Of a stretch of DNA of 64,000 nucleotides, positions 7,653 to 15,850 are shown piece by piece. The stretch is from CAVTYH01 sp963738835 (GTDB lineage: Bacteria; Planctomycetota; Planctomycetia; Pirellulales; JADZDJ01): positions 682,001-746,000 of the forward strand of contig CAVTYH010000009.1 in NCBI GenBank assembly GCA_963738835.1. Reading direction: 5' to 3'. The translations under genes and the position numbers were made by a program. The number at the start of each line of letters is the position of its first letter. Within the stretch, counting starts at the first letter, position 1. Below the pieces are notes generated by a model that was not told the origin of the DNA, did no database searches, and was given only the letters and a program-made list of their open reading frames with translations.

Positions 7653-8684
7653 TCATTTTCTTTCCTCCGGCAAAAAAACCTCAACTTTGTCGTGCATCGT
7701 GTAGAGCCGAAATCGCGTTGGTCGACTGAATTCAAATTCATTCTTAGTCTTCACGTCCTTCGCGTCTTCGCGGTTGCTGTCCGCCGATTCGACTGGCACG
7801 ACAATTCCACTCGATCGATCGCCCGACACAATCGGATTGCCGGGATACTTTTTCCAATGGATGCGGTCAATAGAAGTGGCAACGTTCGTCGTCCAAGTGC
7901 GGGGCCGCATCGGCGTGCCACTGCCGTGATAGAAGGCGTAATAGCTTCCATTGTATTTGATGACTTGATTCACGGCGATCAATAGCTTGTCGTATTCGTC
8001 TGGCCCCGGTTCAAGCACTGGTTCGTCTTGCACGTTCGTCCAGATTTTCAAATCTTTCGATGTGGCCAGATAAATTGCCTGGTCGCCGCGCTCGTACATC
8101 AGATACCAAGTTCCGTCTTCGAACCAAACGGTGGGCGTGCCAAAGGGACCTGGCGAAATCGGCTGGCCGTTTTTCCGGCGAATATCGAGCACACCCTGCC
8201 GGGTCCATTTCAAGCCATCGGGCGATGTCAGCCATTGAGATTCGAGATCGCCTTCTTCAGCAAACATGTACCACGTACCGTCGTGACGAACGACCATCAT
8301 GTCTTCGATCGTGTGATCGCTGTAAAGCGGGTTCTTCGGATCGCGCGTCCAGCTGATGCCGTCCGATGAGGTTGCATGGCCAAGCATCCGCTTGCCTTCC
8401 CGAGTGCCGTCATAACCGGTGTACCACAGATGCCAGCGGTTGCCGTCGCGCAGAATCCAGCCGCGTTCGCGGATCTTTGCATCCCAATGGCCGGGGTCGG
8501 CGGTGAATACAGGGTTTCTATCGTAGGGACTAAACCTGACCAGTTCCGCTGGAAATAAAGAATCGATAAGGCCGGCGTCATTTTCGGCGGCGGTTGTGTG
8601 TGCAGATGCTGGCGCAATTGCCAACCAGGCCACGGCCAGTGCTTGAGCGGCATTCCAGCGTCGTCGGAAAGCTTTGTTTAGCAT
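7653..8684 (-). CDS. GH43-clan-like five-bladed propeller glycosidase, exported
   Basis: A 343-aa product with a signal peptide (to about residue 30, APASAHTTAAE). Repeated blade motifs of the GH32/43/62/68/130 fold are clear: RDGNRWHLWYTGYDG, HATSSDGISWTRDP, DGTWYMFAEE, TSPDGLKWTRQG, DGTWYLMYER, ATSKDLKIWTN, YNGSYYAFYHGSG. The acidic triad expected for catalysis cannot be assigned with confidence. Near the C-terminus a stretch reading SNREDAKDVKTKNEFEFS is encoded by a dispersed DNA repeat (7749-7774) rather than by family sequence. The protein probably acts on extracellular polysaccharide; the substrate is unknown. Confidence 0.8.
   Translation of the reverse strand: MLNKAFRRRWNAAQALAVAWLAIAPASAHTTAAENDAGLIDSLFPAELVRFSPYDRNPVFTADPGHWDAKIRERGWILRDGNRWHLWYTGYDGTREGKRMLGHATSSDGISWTRDPKNPLYSDHTIEDMMVVRHDGTWYMFAEEGDLESQWLTSPDGLKWTRQGVLDIRRKNGQPISPGPFGTPTVWFEDGTWYLMYERGDQAIYLATSKDLKIWTNVQDEPVLEPGPDEYDKLLIAVNQVIKYNGSYYAFYHGSGTPMRPRTWTTNVATSIDRIHWKKYPGNPIVSGDRSSGIVVPVESADSNREDAKDVKTKNEFEFSRPTRFRLYTMHDKVEVFLPEERK
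7749..7774. repeat. Dispersed short repeat inside a coding region
   Basis: A 26-bp stretch built on CACGTCCTTCGCGTCTTCGC, of the kind seen between planctomycete and cyanobacterial genes, lies in frame within the glycosidase gene and adds REDAKDVK to the protein. Confidence 0.5.
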
Positions 8685-8855
8685 GGGAAATTGTTGTACA
8701 AATGAAAGTCACGAAACGCACATCGCCGTTACAAATTATCAAAAAATCTGGAATCGACTGCCAGTTGTGCAAATGTTTTCATTTAGAATATTGACGGAAA
8801 CGATGAATTCGCAAACACTGGTTGAACAGGGCTGCAATCTCGGAACCTCGTCGGC

Positions 8856-11486
8856 ATGTCCACCAAACTTTTCGCCGGTAGCGCTCGCGGCGGGTCACAT
8901 AAGATTGTAGCAGCGGCGAAACGCCACTCGGTCTTGCGATTCGAATTCCTCGAATGCCGCTGCGTGCTGTCGGCAAGCCCGACGGTCTCTTCTGCCGATG
9001 TTTTGTCGGCCATCAGTTTAAGCCCGCAATACAAGCTGACGGCGCTCGATGACGCTTCTCCGCTGGCCAGCGCGTCGCCGGTTGGATTGACGCCCAGCCA
9101 AATTCGTCACGCTTACGGCATCGATCAGATTTTCTTTGACGGCGGCCTCATTGGCGACGGAACCGGACAGACGATCGCCATCATCGATGCGTATCACTCG
9201 CCAACCATTCATGCCGATCTCGTCGCTTTCGATGCCGCTTTTGGATTGCCCGATCCACCGAGTTTCATACAGGTCGGGCAAGACGGCAGCACGAATTTTC
9301 CGTCCGTCGATCCCGCGGGTCCAGGAGCGGCCGATGGCACGTGGGAATTGGAAACCGCGCTCGATGTGCAATGGGCGCACGCCATTGCGCCGGGGGCAAA
9401 CATCCTGCTCGTCGAAGCCAGCAGCAGCAGCTTTACCGATCTGGTGCAGACGGCCGGCAATTACGCGCGCAGCCAACCTGGTGTGGTCGCTGTTTCGATG
9501 AGTTTCAGCAGTTCTGAATTTTCGGGCGAAACTTCTTATGATACGTACTTCACGACGCCGGCAGGTCATGGCGGCGTGACGTTCTTAGCGGCCACCGGCG
9601 ACAGCGGACAACCCAGCGGCTTTCCAGCCTACTCAGCCAATGTGGTCGGCGTTGGCGGCACGACGTTGTCGACAGATTCCACCGGCAATTATCTCGGCGA
9701 AAGCGGTTGGAGCGGCAGCGGCGGCGGTGTGAGCACGGTCGAAAATCAGCCCGCATATCAGTCAGTTGTCGTCACACAAAGCACGACCAAACGGGCGAAC
9801 CCCGACGTGGCTTTCGATGCCGACCCCAACAGCGGCGTGGCGGTTTACGATTCCTACGATTTCGGCGGTACGCCCTGGATTCAAGTCGGCGGCACTAGTT
9901 TCTCATCGCCAGCCTGGGCCGGAATAATTGCGATTGCCGATCAAGGTCGTAGTTTGTTGGGACTTGGCTCGCTCGATGGTCGAAACGATACGTTGCCGCT
10001 CTTGTATCAACTTCCGGTAACCGACTTCCACGACATCACCACGGGCAACAACGGTTTCGCCGCCGGTGCCGGCTACGATTTGGTCACAGGACTCGGCAGC
10101 CCGAAGGCCGACCTGGTGGTCGGCGGCCTGATTGGCTCAACGATTTCGGGAACCGTGTTTTCCGATACTAACAGCAATGGTGTACAAGACAACGGCGAAG
10201 AGGGGTTCGCCGGCTGGACGGTATTTGACGACCTGAACAACGATGGCGTGTTGAGCCCCGCTGTGCAATCGACGGTTGCCGCTACCGACACGCCGATTCC
10301 GATTCCCGATCGTAAGACCATCACGTCGAGCATCACGGTTTCGGGCGTGGCCGGACCTATCAGCGATTTGAATATCAACCTCACGCTGCATCACACGTAC
10401 GATTCCGACTTGGTGATCACGCTGATCAGTCCGACCGGCACGCAAGTGACGCTTACCAATCACAATGGCGGCAACGGCGATAATTTTGTGGGCACGGTGT
10501 TCGACGATCAAGCGACAACCGCCGTATCCAGTGGTTCAGCGCCATTTACCGGCAGCTTTCGACCCATCGGTTCTTTGGCCGCGCTCGACGGCGCCGACCC
10601 CAATGGCGTTTGGAAGTTGCAGGTGGCAGACACCGTTCGACAGGATTCCGGGACGCTCAACAGTTGGTCGCTGCAATTTACCAGCGGCGCCGATCTCGTC
10701 ACCACAACCGCGGCCGACGGCAGCTACAAATTCGTCGGCGTGACCCCCGGCGTGCATCACCTTCGCGAGATTCCGCAGAGCGATTTCACGGAAACCTCTC
10801 CGGCGACGGGTGTCTACAACCTCACGGTTGCCGTTGGCGCTAGTTTCCAGAAGAAGGACTTCGGTAATTCTCAACCGCCGCCTGATCCCCCGCCACAAAC
10901 CATTGTTCCCGCGGGCGACTTCAACCGCGATGGCAAGCTCAGTGACGATGATATTCCAGCCATGTTCGCTGCGCTGACCGATCTGAGCGCGTATCAAGCG
11001 ACGAATTCGCTAACCGACACGGCGCTTTTGGCGATCGGCGATGTCAACGGAGATGGGCAAATCACGCATGCCGATCTTCAGGCCTTGCTCGATGCCGTGG
11101 CTTTGATGGATAGCCAGGGCAGTTCCGGAGCCGGGTCGGCGACGGCGACGGCGGCGGATTTTACAAGTGCTGCCATTTCGACGCCCGACACAACGATCGC
11201 TCCGGTTGCCAGCTCCGCTATCCACAGCGGATTAAACGCGCAGCCGTTGATGTTTGTCGCTTCTCACGATGAAGCTATCACGGCACTTCCATCGATGGCG
11301 CATCACAAGCCGGGCAGCGGTGTGGAAGATCGCTCTGGCCGAATCGAATCGGCGCGTCAGCTGCGGTCAGCAATTGTCGATGAAGCGATCAGTTCCGTGC
11401 GCGATTTTCGGCGAAATCTCAGATGGCTTCGCTCGGCCCATGATGGTGATCCAAACGCCGGCGATTGGACGAATATCTTTACTTAA
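8856..11486 (+). CDS. Sedolisin-type (S53) serine peptidase with SdrD-B-like, P-domain and dockerin modules
   Basis: An 876-aa surface protein. Residues 28-42 (LRFEFLECRCVLSAS) are the planctomycete LExRxxLS export signature. A sedolisin domain spans about 85-425: GTWELETALDVQWAHA near residue 161 supplies the Glu/Asp pair, DSG in ATGDSGQ is the oxyanion Asp region, and GGTSFSSPAWAGI near 344 carries the catalytic Ser. A carboxypeptidase-regulatory or SdrD-B-like repeat (SGTVFSDTNSNGVQDNGEEG) starts near 428, a proprotein-convertase P-domain covers about 487-606, and a type I dockerin with DFNRDGKLSDDD and DVNGDGQITHAD lies near 684-750. The usual long S53 propeptide is missing or very short. 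It likely works outside the cell. Confidence 0.88.
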   Translation: MSTKLFAGSARGGSHKIVAAAKRHSVLRFEFLECRCVLSASPTVSSADVLSAISLSPQYKLTALDDASPLASASPVGLTPSQIRHAYGIDQIFFDGGLIGDGTGQTIAIIDAYHSPTIHADLVAFDAAFGLPDPPSFIQVGQDGSTNFPSVDPAGPGAADGTWELETALDVQWAHAIAPGANILLVEASSSSFTDLVQTAGNYARSQPGVVAVSMSFSSSEFSGETSYDTYFTTPAGHGGVTFLAATGDSGQPSGFPAYSANVVGVGGTTLSTDSTGNYLGESGWSGSGGGVSTVENQPAYQSVVVTQSTTKRANPDVAFDADPNSGVAVYDSYDFGGTPWIQVGGTSFSSPAWAGIIAIADQGRSLLGLGSLDGRNDTLPLLYQLPVTDFHDITTGNNGFAAGAGYDLVTGLGSPKADLVVGGLIGSTISGTVFSDTNSNGVQDNGEEGFAGWTVFDDLNNDGVLSPAVQSTVAATDTPIPIPDRKTITSSITVSGVAGPISDLNINLTLHHTYDSDLVITLISPTGTQVTLTNHNGGNGDNFVGTVFDDQATTAVSSGSAPFTGSFRPIGSLAALDGADPNGVWKLQVADTVRQDSGTLNSWSLQFTSGADLVTTTAADGSYKFVGVTPGVHHLREIPQSDFTETSPATGVYNLTVAVGASFQKKDFGNSQPPPDPPPQTIVPAGDFNRDGKLSDDDIPAMFAALTDLSAYQATNSLTDTALLAIGDVNGDGQITHADLQALLDAVALMDSQGSSGAGSATATAADFTSAAISTPDTTIAPVASSAIHSGLNAQPLMFVASHDEAITALPSMAHHKPGSGVEDRSGRIESARQLRSAIVDEAISSVRDFRRNLRWLRSAHDGDPNAGDWTNIFT

Positions 11487-11500
11487 CCCGACTCTTTCAA

Positions 11501-11520
11501 TCGGGAATGTACTTTCCCGA
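11501..11520. terminator. Small bidirectional hairpin between convergent genes
   Basis: TCGGGA pairs with TCCCGA around an 8-nt loop, 15 bases after the peptidase stop and before the YihY stop. No long T-run follows, so it is a weak terminator candidate. Confidence 0.35.
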
Positions 11521-11534
11521 CCGATACGGTCGCT

Positions 11535-12434
11535 CTAAGTCCCCGTCGTGTGTTTGCTCTTTCGCTCTGCTTTCGCGCGAGCCCGCAGCACTTGAATGTA
11601 CTCGGCGCCAAGCAACACGATGGCCACAGAGTAGTAGCACCACAGCAGGATCGCCAAGAACGCGCCCACCACGCCGTATGCGCTGTACTTGCTGCGGGCG
11701 ACGAGAATCGTGATCAACTGTCGGCCAATTTCCCAGGCCGCGGCGGTCAGCAAGCCCCCTTCCAGAGCGCGCTTCCAGCGCACCGGCGCCTTGGGCAGAA
11801 GTCGAAAGAGCAGCGTGAACACACTGGCGTTCGTGACGAAAGTAATCAGAGTTTGCGCAGTATTCCAAACCCAGGGGTCCAGCGGCACCACGGCCGACGT
11901 GTGTGTTTGGATGGCGGTGAAAACCATGCCGGCCAAGAACACTGCCACAACCACCGTGCCCAGCCCCAACAGCGCCAGAAATGCGCAACCGCGCTGGGCA
12001 AGCAAGCCCAGCAGATATCGCAGCATGCTCTGCGACTGGCTTTGCGGAAAGCCCCAAATGCGATCGAACGCCGAATCCAGCTGACCGAATGCCGCCAGCG
12101 AAGCGAGCAACATGGTGGCCAGTCCGAGCGGGCCGCCAATTGACGAGCGATCCTTCACCAAATCCAGCGCTTGTTTCACATAGTCGCCCAATTGTGACGA
12201 CATGTTGTCATTGATCGCTTTCAAGATCACCCGTTGCGCATCTTCACCCAAATGCGTGTTCTGAATAAACCAGCTGACGCCAGCGATTAGCACCAGCAGC
12301 AGCGGAAAGAACGAGAGACCCAGATAATACGCCGTCGCGGCGGCCATGACCGATCCATCATTCGCGCTCCAGCGTGTTATCGCCTGCCGCAAATCGCTAA
12401 TGAATTGAACGCCGTTCCGCCACATGAGAAGCAA
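11535..12434 (-). CDS. YihY/BrkB family inner-membrane protein
   Basis: A 299-aa polytopic protein. The first helix has the family signature AAATAYYLGLSFFPLLLVLIAG; further segments include GPLGLATMLLASLAAFGQLDSAFDRIW, LLGLGTVVVAVFLAGMVF, and YGVVGAFLAILLWCYYSVAIVLLGAEY, giving about six membrane spans. The conserved P-V/K-W-K region (APVRWKRALEGGLLTAAAWE) is present. Members were once called RNase BN, but that assignment was corrected; their function is unknown, possibly transport. The gene converges on the peptidase gene. Alternative start MWRNG is three codons in. Confidence 0.88.
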   Translation of the reverse strand: MLLMWRNGVQFISDLRQAITRWSANDGSVMAAATAYYLGLSFFPLLLVLIAGVSWFIQNTHLGEDAQRVILKAINDNMSSQLGDYVKQALDLVKDRSSIGGPLGLATMLLASLAAFGQLDSAFDRIWGFPQSQSQSMLRYLLGLLAQRGCAFLALLGLGTVVVAVFLAGMVFTAIQTHTSAVVPLDPWVWNTAQTLITFVTNASVFTLLFRLLPKAPVRWKRALEGGLLTAAAWEIGRQLITILVARSKYSAYGVVGAFLAILLWCYYSVAIVLLGAEYIQVLRARAKAERKSKHTTGT

Positions 12435-12538
12435 GGTGAGTGATGAGTAACTGATTGTTGGATGGTAATACGTCAGCAGTCTGGTTTATCGCCCAACAAC
12501 ATCATTACCTTACCAGTCACCAATCATCGATGCCCATT

Positions 12539-12757
12539 CTACGGGCAAGTGCACGGGCAGCATTGTTGCTGCTGCACAACCGGCGCCGGCGTGCAAATTG
12601 GCGCCGCTTGAACGGCCGGAGCCACGGTCGTCGGCGGAGCGGCATAGTACGTCGGCGCTGGTGCGTACGACGAGCCAAACAGCCCACGGCCGCAACAGCA
12701 ACCGTTGGCTGCGAGCAACGCCAACACGCCGACAAGCGGCAGAGTCATTCGTTTCAT
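12539..12757 (-). CDS. Small Cys/Pro-rich lipoprotein
   Basis: A 72-residue protein, MKRMTLPLVGVLALLAANGC, with a lipobox-like LLAANGC at the end of its signal peptide, then a Tyr/Ala/Pro-rich linker and a C-terminal QQQQCCPCTCP. Similar tiny Cys-rich lipoproteins occur in planctomycetes, but no function is known. A longer frame opens upstream to 12988, but the strong signal peptide argues for 12757 (or 12772). Confidence 0.6.
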   Translation of the reverse strand: MKRMTLPLVGVLALLAANGCCCGRGLFGSSYAPAPTYYAAPPTTVAPAVQAAPICTPAPVVQQQQCCPCTCP

Positions 12758-13200
12758 TTGGGCGGTCCCCATGTCAGATGGAAAAGCGGGTCGAGATATC
12801 GACGGTCCAGAATGCCGGAACCGTAAATTTGATTCCCGCCGGGGGCAACGGGCGGCGAAGAGTAGAAGCACGCCCCAGCAGATGTCAAGGCCAAGTGCAA
12901 TCAGAACACCGCCAGGAACGCGTTTCGCAGCAGCACACCGATCGTGAAGAAACCCGCTAAGACGTCCGGGAATTCCCGACTTTTTCACCCGCGCAGCTTG
13001 AAAAACCTCGGGATTGGCGCGGCGGCCTACAAAAAACCTCTGACTTTCCCGACTTTTTTACCCCTTTCACCCCGGAAGCGAAAAAGTCAAACAAGCGACT
13101 TGGACAAACTGGGCAAAGCACTGTGAGGCACAAAGTCTTCTCAAACACCAATGCAGCGCGTACGCCGGGTAAGACTGAACCGAAGACGCACATGTCCGCT
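12758..13200. other. Intergenic region downstream of the integron integrase
   Basis: 443 bases with no convincing gene. It contains two near copies of CCCGACTTTTT (about 12976 and 13047) each near an AAAAAACCTC-like stretch, suggesting an old short duplication. Nothing resembling attC was found on this side. Confidence 0.4.
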
Positions 13201-14211
13201 CTACAGTACATCCAGCGGGCTGCGTACACCCACACCGGGACGGTTCAGCACGTGGGTGTAAATCATCGTCGTGCTCACATCGGCATGGCCGAGCAATTCT
13301 TGGACGGTGCGAATATCGGTCCCACTTTCCAGTAAATGCGTGGCAAAACTGTGTCGCAGCGTGTGGGGTGTCGCCGGCTTGTTGATCTGTGCCAGCCGCG
13401 CCGCTTCTTTGATGGCTCGTTGTACCCCGATCTCGTGCTGATGATGCCGTCGAACCACGCCGCTGCGCGGATCAGTCGATAGACCGCGCGCCGGAAACAT
13501 CCATTGCCAGGCCCATTCTTCGCCGGCCCGAGGATATTTTTCCGCAAGCACATCGGGCAAATAGACACCGGGAATTTTTTCTTCGCGATCTTGCTGCCAG
13601 AGCAATTTCCCACGCAGCAAATGCTGCTGCAGCGGTTCCACCAATGAATCAGGCAACATGACGATTCGGTCTTTACGGCCCTTGCCGTCGCGCACCAGAA
13701 TGCTGCGGCGCCCAAAATCGACATCCTTCACACGCAGTTGCAGGCATTCCATTAAGCGCAGACCCGTGCCGTACAATAACCGGGCCATCAATCCAAATGT
13801 CCCCGACACTGCCTCCAGAAGGCGACGCACTTCTTCACGGCTGAGCACCACGGGCAAACGTTTGGGGCGCTGAGCCGGCTGGATTTCGCCGAACTCGCCC
13901 AGGTCTCGTTCCAAGACCGCCTTATACAAAAACACAATGGCATTCAGGGCCTGGTTTTGCGTGGATGCTGAGACCTGCCGGTCGCGTGCAAGATACGTGA
14001 GAAAGGCCGCCACCTCAGCAGCGCCCATTTCCTGGGGATGACGGAGATGGTGGAACACCACAAAGCGGCGGACCCATTGGCAGTACGACTTTTCTGTGCG
14101 GCGAGAGTATTGCTTTAGCCGCAACACATCGCGGAGCCGGTCCAACAACTTTCGGGGCTGCGCCACCGGGGCTGGCTGAACGTCGATTCGCGGTCTGGTG
14201 TCTTGGAACAT
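13201..14211 (-). CDS. intI: Integron integrase IntI
   Basis: A 336-aa tyrosine recombinase. The SAM-like N-terminal domain (KLLDRLRDVLRLKQYSRRTEKSY) is followed by the catalytic domain with LLYGTGLRLMECLQLRVKD (first Arg), TPHTLRHSFATHLLESG (His-Leu-X-X-Arg) and STTMIYTHVL (nucleophilic Tyr). The diagnostic insertion of integron integrases is present near residue 217: PDVLAEKYPRAGEEWAWQW followed by MFPA. This patch binds the extrahelical bases of folded attC sites and separates IntI from XerC/D. AGGAGG precedes the ATG at 14211. The gene points away from the cassette region, which is the normal integron arrangement, and looks intact. Confidence 0.92.
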   Translation of the reverse strand: MFQDTRPRIDVQPAPVAQPRKLLDRLRDVLRLKQYSRRTEKSYCQWVRRFVVFHHLRHPQEMGAAEVAAFLTYLARDRQVSASTQNQALNAIVFLYKAVLERDLGEFGEIQPAQRPKRLPVVLSREEVRRLLEAVSGTFGLMARLLYGTGLRLMECLQLRVKDVDFGRRSILVRDGKGRKDRIVMLPDSLVEPLQQHLLRGKLLWQQDREEKIPGVYLPDVLAEKYPRAGEEWAWQWMFPARGLSTDPRSGVVRRHHQHEIGVQRAIKEAARLAQINKPATPHTLRHSFATHLLESGTDIRTVQELLGHADVSTTMIYTHVLNRPGVGVRSPLDVL

Positions 14212-14241
14212 GACAGCCTCCTGGCACTATCCAACAGCAAT

Positions 14242-14248
14242 GTTATAC
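14242..14248 (+). other. attI/first-cassette junction core site
   Basis: GTTATAC lies 31 bases upstream of the intI start, where attI is expected. Its last six bases should have come from the first cassette, and its complement GTATAAC is exactly the R'' box of the attC at 14456. Confidence 0.6.
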
Positions 14249-14546
14249 AGGCGTGCACCACAAGGCATAGGGAACGCTTGTTCGCTTGTCGAGTGCGGGT
14301 GGATGGATTATCACGCGGTAGCGTCGTGCTCCAGCGCGGCAGAGCAAGCCGCTTGCTGCAGCCGACACTGGCCACGACGCAACGTGAGCTGAGGCATCCA
14401 GCCGCGGGATTCGACGGGCGGAAAGCGGTCCCATCGCCGTTTCGTGTTGCACGCTGTATAACCACTCGCTGCAGCCGACAAGCCGCAGGCAGGTCTTAAG
14501 CAACATTCAGACCGCTGCGAAGCGACTTGCGGCTGAGCTTTGTACG
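14243..14546 (+). mobile_element. Integron gene cassette 1 (304 bp, no clear ORF)
   Basis: The cassette runs from the TTATAC after the attI cut to the G of the next core GTTAGGC. In the excised circle its R' core would be GTTATAC, a perfect complement of its R'' core GTATAAC at 14456-14462, which independently supports both boundaries. Outside the attC about 207 bases remain; no plus-strand frame in them is convincing. GCTGCAGCCGACA occurs twice (about 14355 and 14469), possibly an internal duplication. ORF-less cassettes can carry promoters or small RNAs, but nothing specific is seen here. Confidence 0.65.
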
Positions 14547-14552
14547 TTAGGC
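14456..14552 (+). other. attC recombination site
   Basis: 97 bp that fold as one long hairpin. R'' GTATAAC (14456) faces R' GTTAGGC (14546-14552). Arm CAGCCGACAAG pairs with CTTGCGGCTG with one extrahelical base, and the apex GGTCT/AGACC closes on a 12-nt loop. This matches the structure of attC sites, including bulged bases, and the orientation is right for an array reading away from intI. Confidence 0.7.
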
Positions 14553-14571
14553 GGCAGAAGCGTAACCGAGT

Positions 14572-14778
14572 ATGACGGCTGTACCGGAAAACCAGCGTAT
14601 TGCTGAGCTTCGTCGATTCGGGGCGTCAGGGCAACTGGTTCGGCTTTCGTTGAGTGAACTCCTCCAAGCGATATCTGGTAACGTCTGCTTCGGTTCTCCA
14701 TTCTTCGTCGATCATGGAGCTGCTGAATTGATCCTTAGGCCGAAAGCCAGATTCTCTGGTCAGGGAATGGTGCGGTGA
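14572..14778 (+). CDS. Hypothetical cassette protein
   Basis: A 68-aa frame whose ATG is 20 bases after the attC core GTTAGGC, where cassette genes normally begin. The sequence (helical RIAELRRFGASGQLVRL, then a GNVCFGSPFFVDHG turn) resembles no family I know. It overlaps the GTG of the next gene (14775) by four bases, so the two could be translationally coupled. Confidence 0.5.
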   Translation: MTAVPENQRIAELRRFGASGQLVRLSLSELLQAISGNVCFGSPFFVDHGAAELILRPKARFSGQGMVR

Positions 14779-15687
14779 CACAGCGGTATCGACAATTCCT
14801 GGGCTGGACTGCGGTGGGGCTTTCAACCCTCGCTGCTTGCTTCTGGGCCTTCTGGGGCATTATCGAAAACTTCCACGAAGGCTGGTACTGCCACTCGCTT
14901 TGGGCAAACCTGGGGCTGATGCTGGCTCAATACCTCCTGTTCATGCTCTTGTTCGTCGGGGCGGCGCTCGTGGCGCTCCGTTGGCCACGGATCGGGGGTG
15001 GACTGCACATTGCCGCCGCGGGGTGGGTGGCGTGGTTCTTTCGCGGCGCGTCGCCCACGATGGTGTATCCGTTCATTGTCGGCCCGCTCGTCTTCATGGG
15101 CGTTTCCTACTGGTTCGGCCAGCCTCGGCCGCGCCGGTGGGCCGTCGCTGCGGTTGTGGCTCTGCCCCTGATCACGCTGTTGGCATGCGGTGCGGAGCCA
15201 GCCTACCGGGTATCTGGAAGGTTGGATGATGGGGACCGCTCAGCCCGGCGGATCGCACAGAATGGCGTGGACTTGATCTGGGCGCCGGCTGGCCCCGGCT
15301 GGCCTCGTGACGGCGTATCCTGGGACGAGGCGGTGCGGCGCTGTCAGTACCTTACGGAGGACGGCACGTCCTTGGCGGATTCCGTACAAAGTGTGTGGCG
15401 TCTGCCGACCGTCGCGGAAGCCGTTCAGTCGATGCAGCGCCACGATCAAAGCAGCGGCGGCACTTGGGACGCGGCCAGTGGCAGAGCTTCGTACGAGCAG
15501 CACGCCGGACAAGGAGTCACCGTTGTGGGACGTTCACTCCCAAGTGATCTACTGGTGGACCGCCACCGAAGTGAACGACCGAACGGCCTTCATCATCGTG
15601 TACGACGGCAAGGTCTGGCCCCGGCCCAAACAGGCTCATTGGGGGTATCTCGGTTTTCGGGCGGTGAGGGAGGGAGAAAAAATGTAG
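14775..15687 (+). CDS. Membrane protein with DUF1566/Lcl-like C-terminal domain, one frameshift
   Basis: The first 150 residues contain four or five hydrophobic helices (WTAVGLSTLAACFWAFWGII, ANLGLMLAQYLLFMLLFVG, GLHIAAAGWVAWFFRG, RRWAVAAVVALPLITLLACG). Then comes a soluble domain with VSWDEAVRRCQYL and VWRLPTVAEAVQSMQR, typical of DUF1566/Lcl domains. Near 15490 the homology moves to another frame that supplies IYWWTATEVNDRTAFIIVYD and GYLGFRAVREGEKM up to TAG at 15687. A single base indel explains this. The gene follows an attC and is probably part of a second cassette, although no attC closes it. Function unknown. Confidence 0.6.
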
Positions 15688-15850
15688 TCCTCGTATCGGC
15701 GCGGGCGTCGGCCAAACTAGCTGCTGCTGAACTGGGCCATCAGGCCTTGACAGCATGAAGACAAGTTTTGATTCTCCTGATTGTTCTTTGCGTAATCGTC
15801 CGAGCACTGTTTCTCCGCCGACCGTTCAGAAGTCACACCGAGATTCCCCG

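Noticed and set aside
14350..14400. Second attC-like site at the earlier GCTGCAGCCGACA copy
   Set aside because: No paired core boxes (RYYYAAC and GTTRRRY) at a suitable distance, only the shared 13-bp word.
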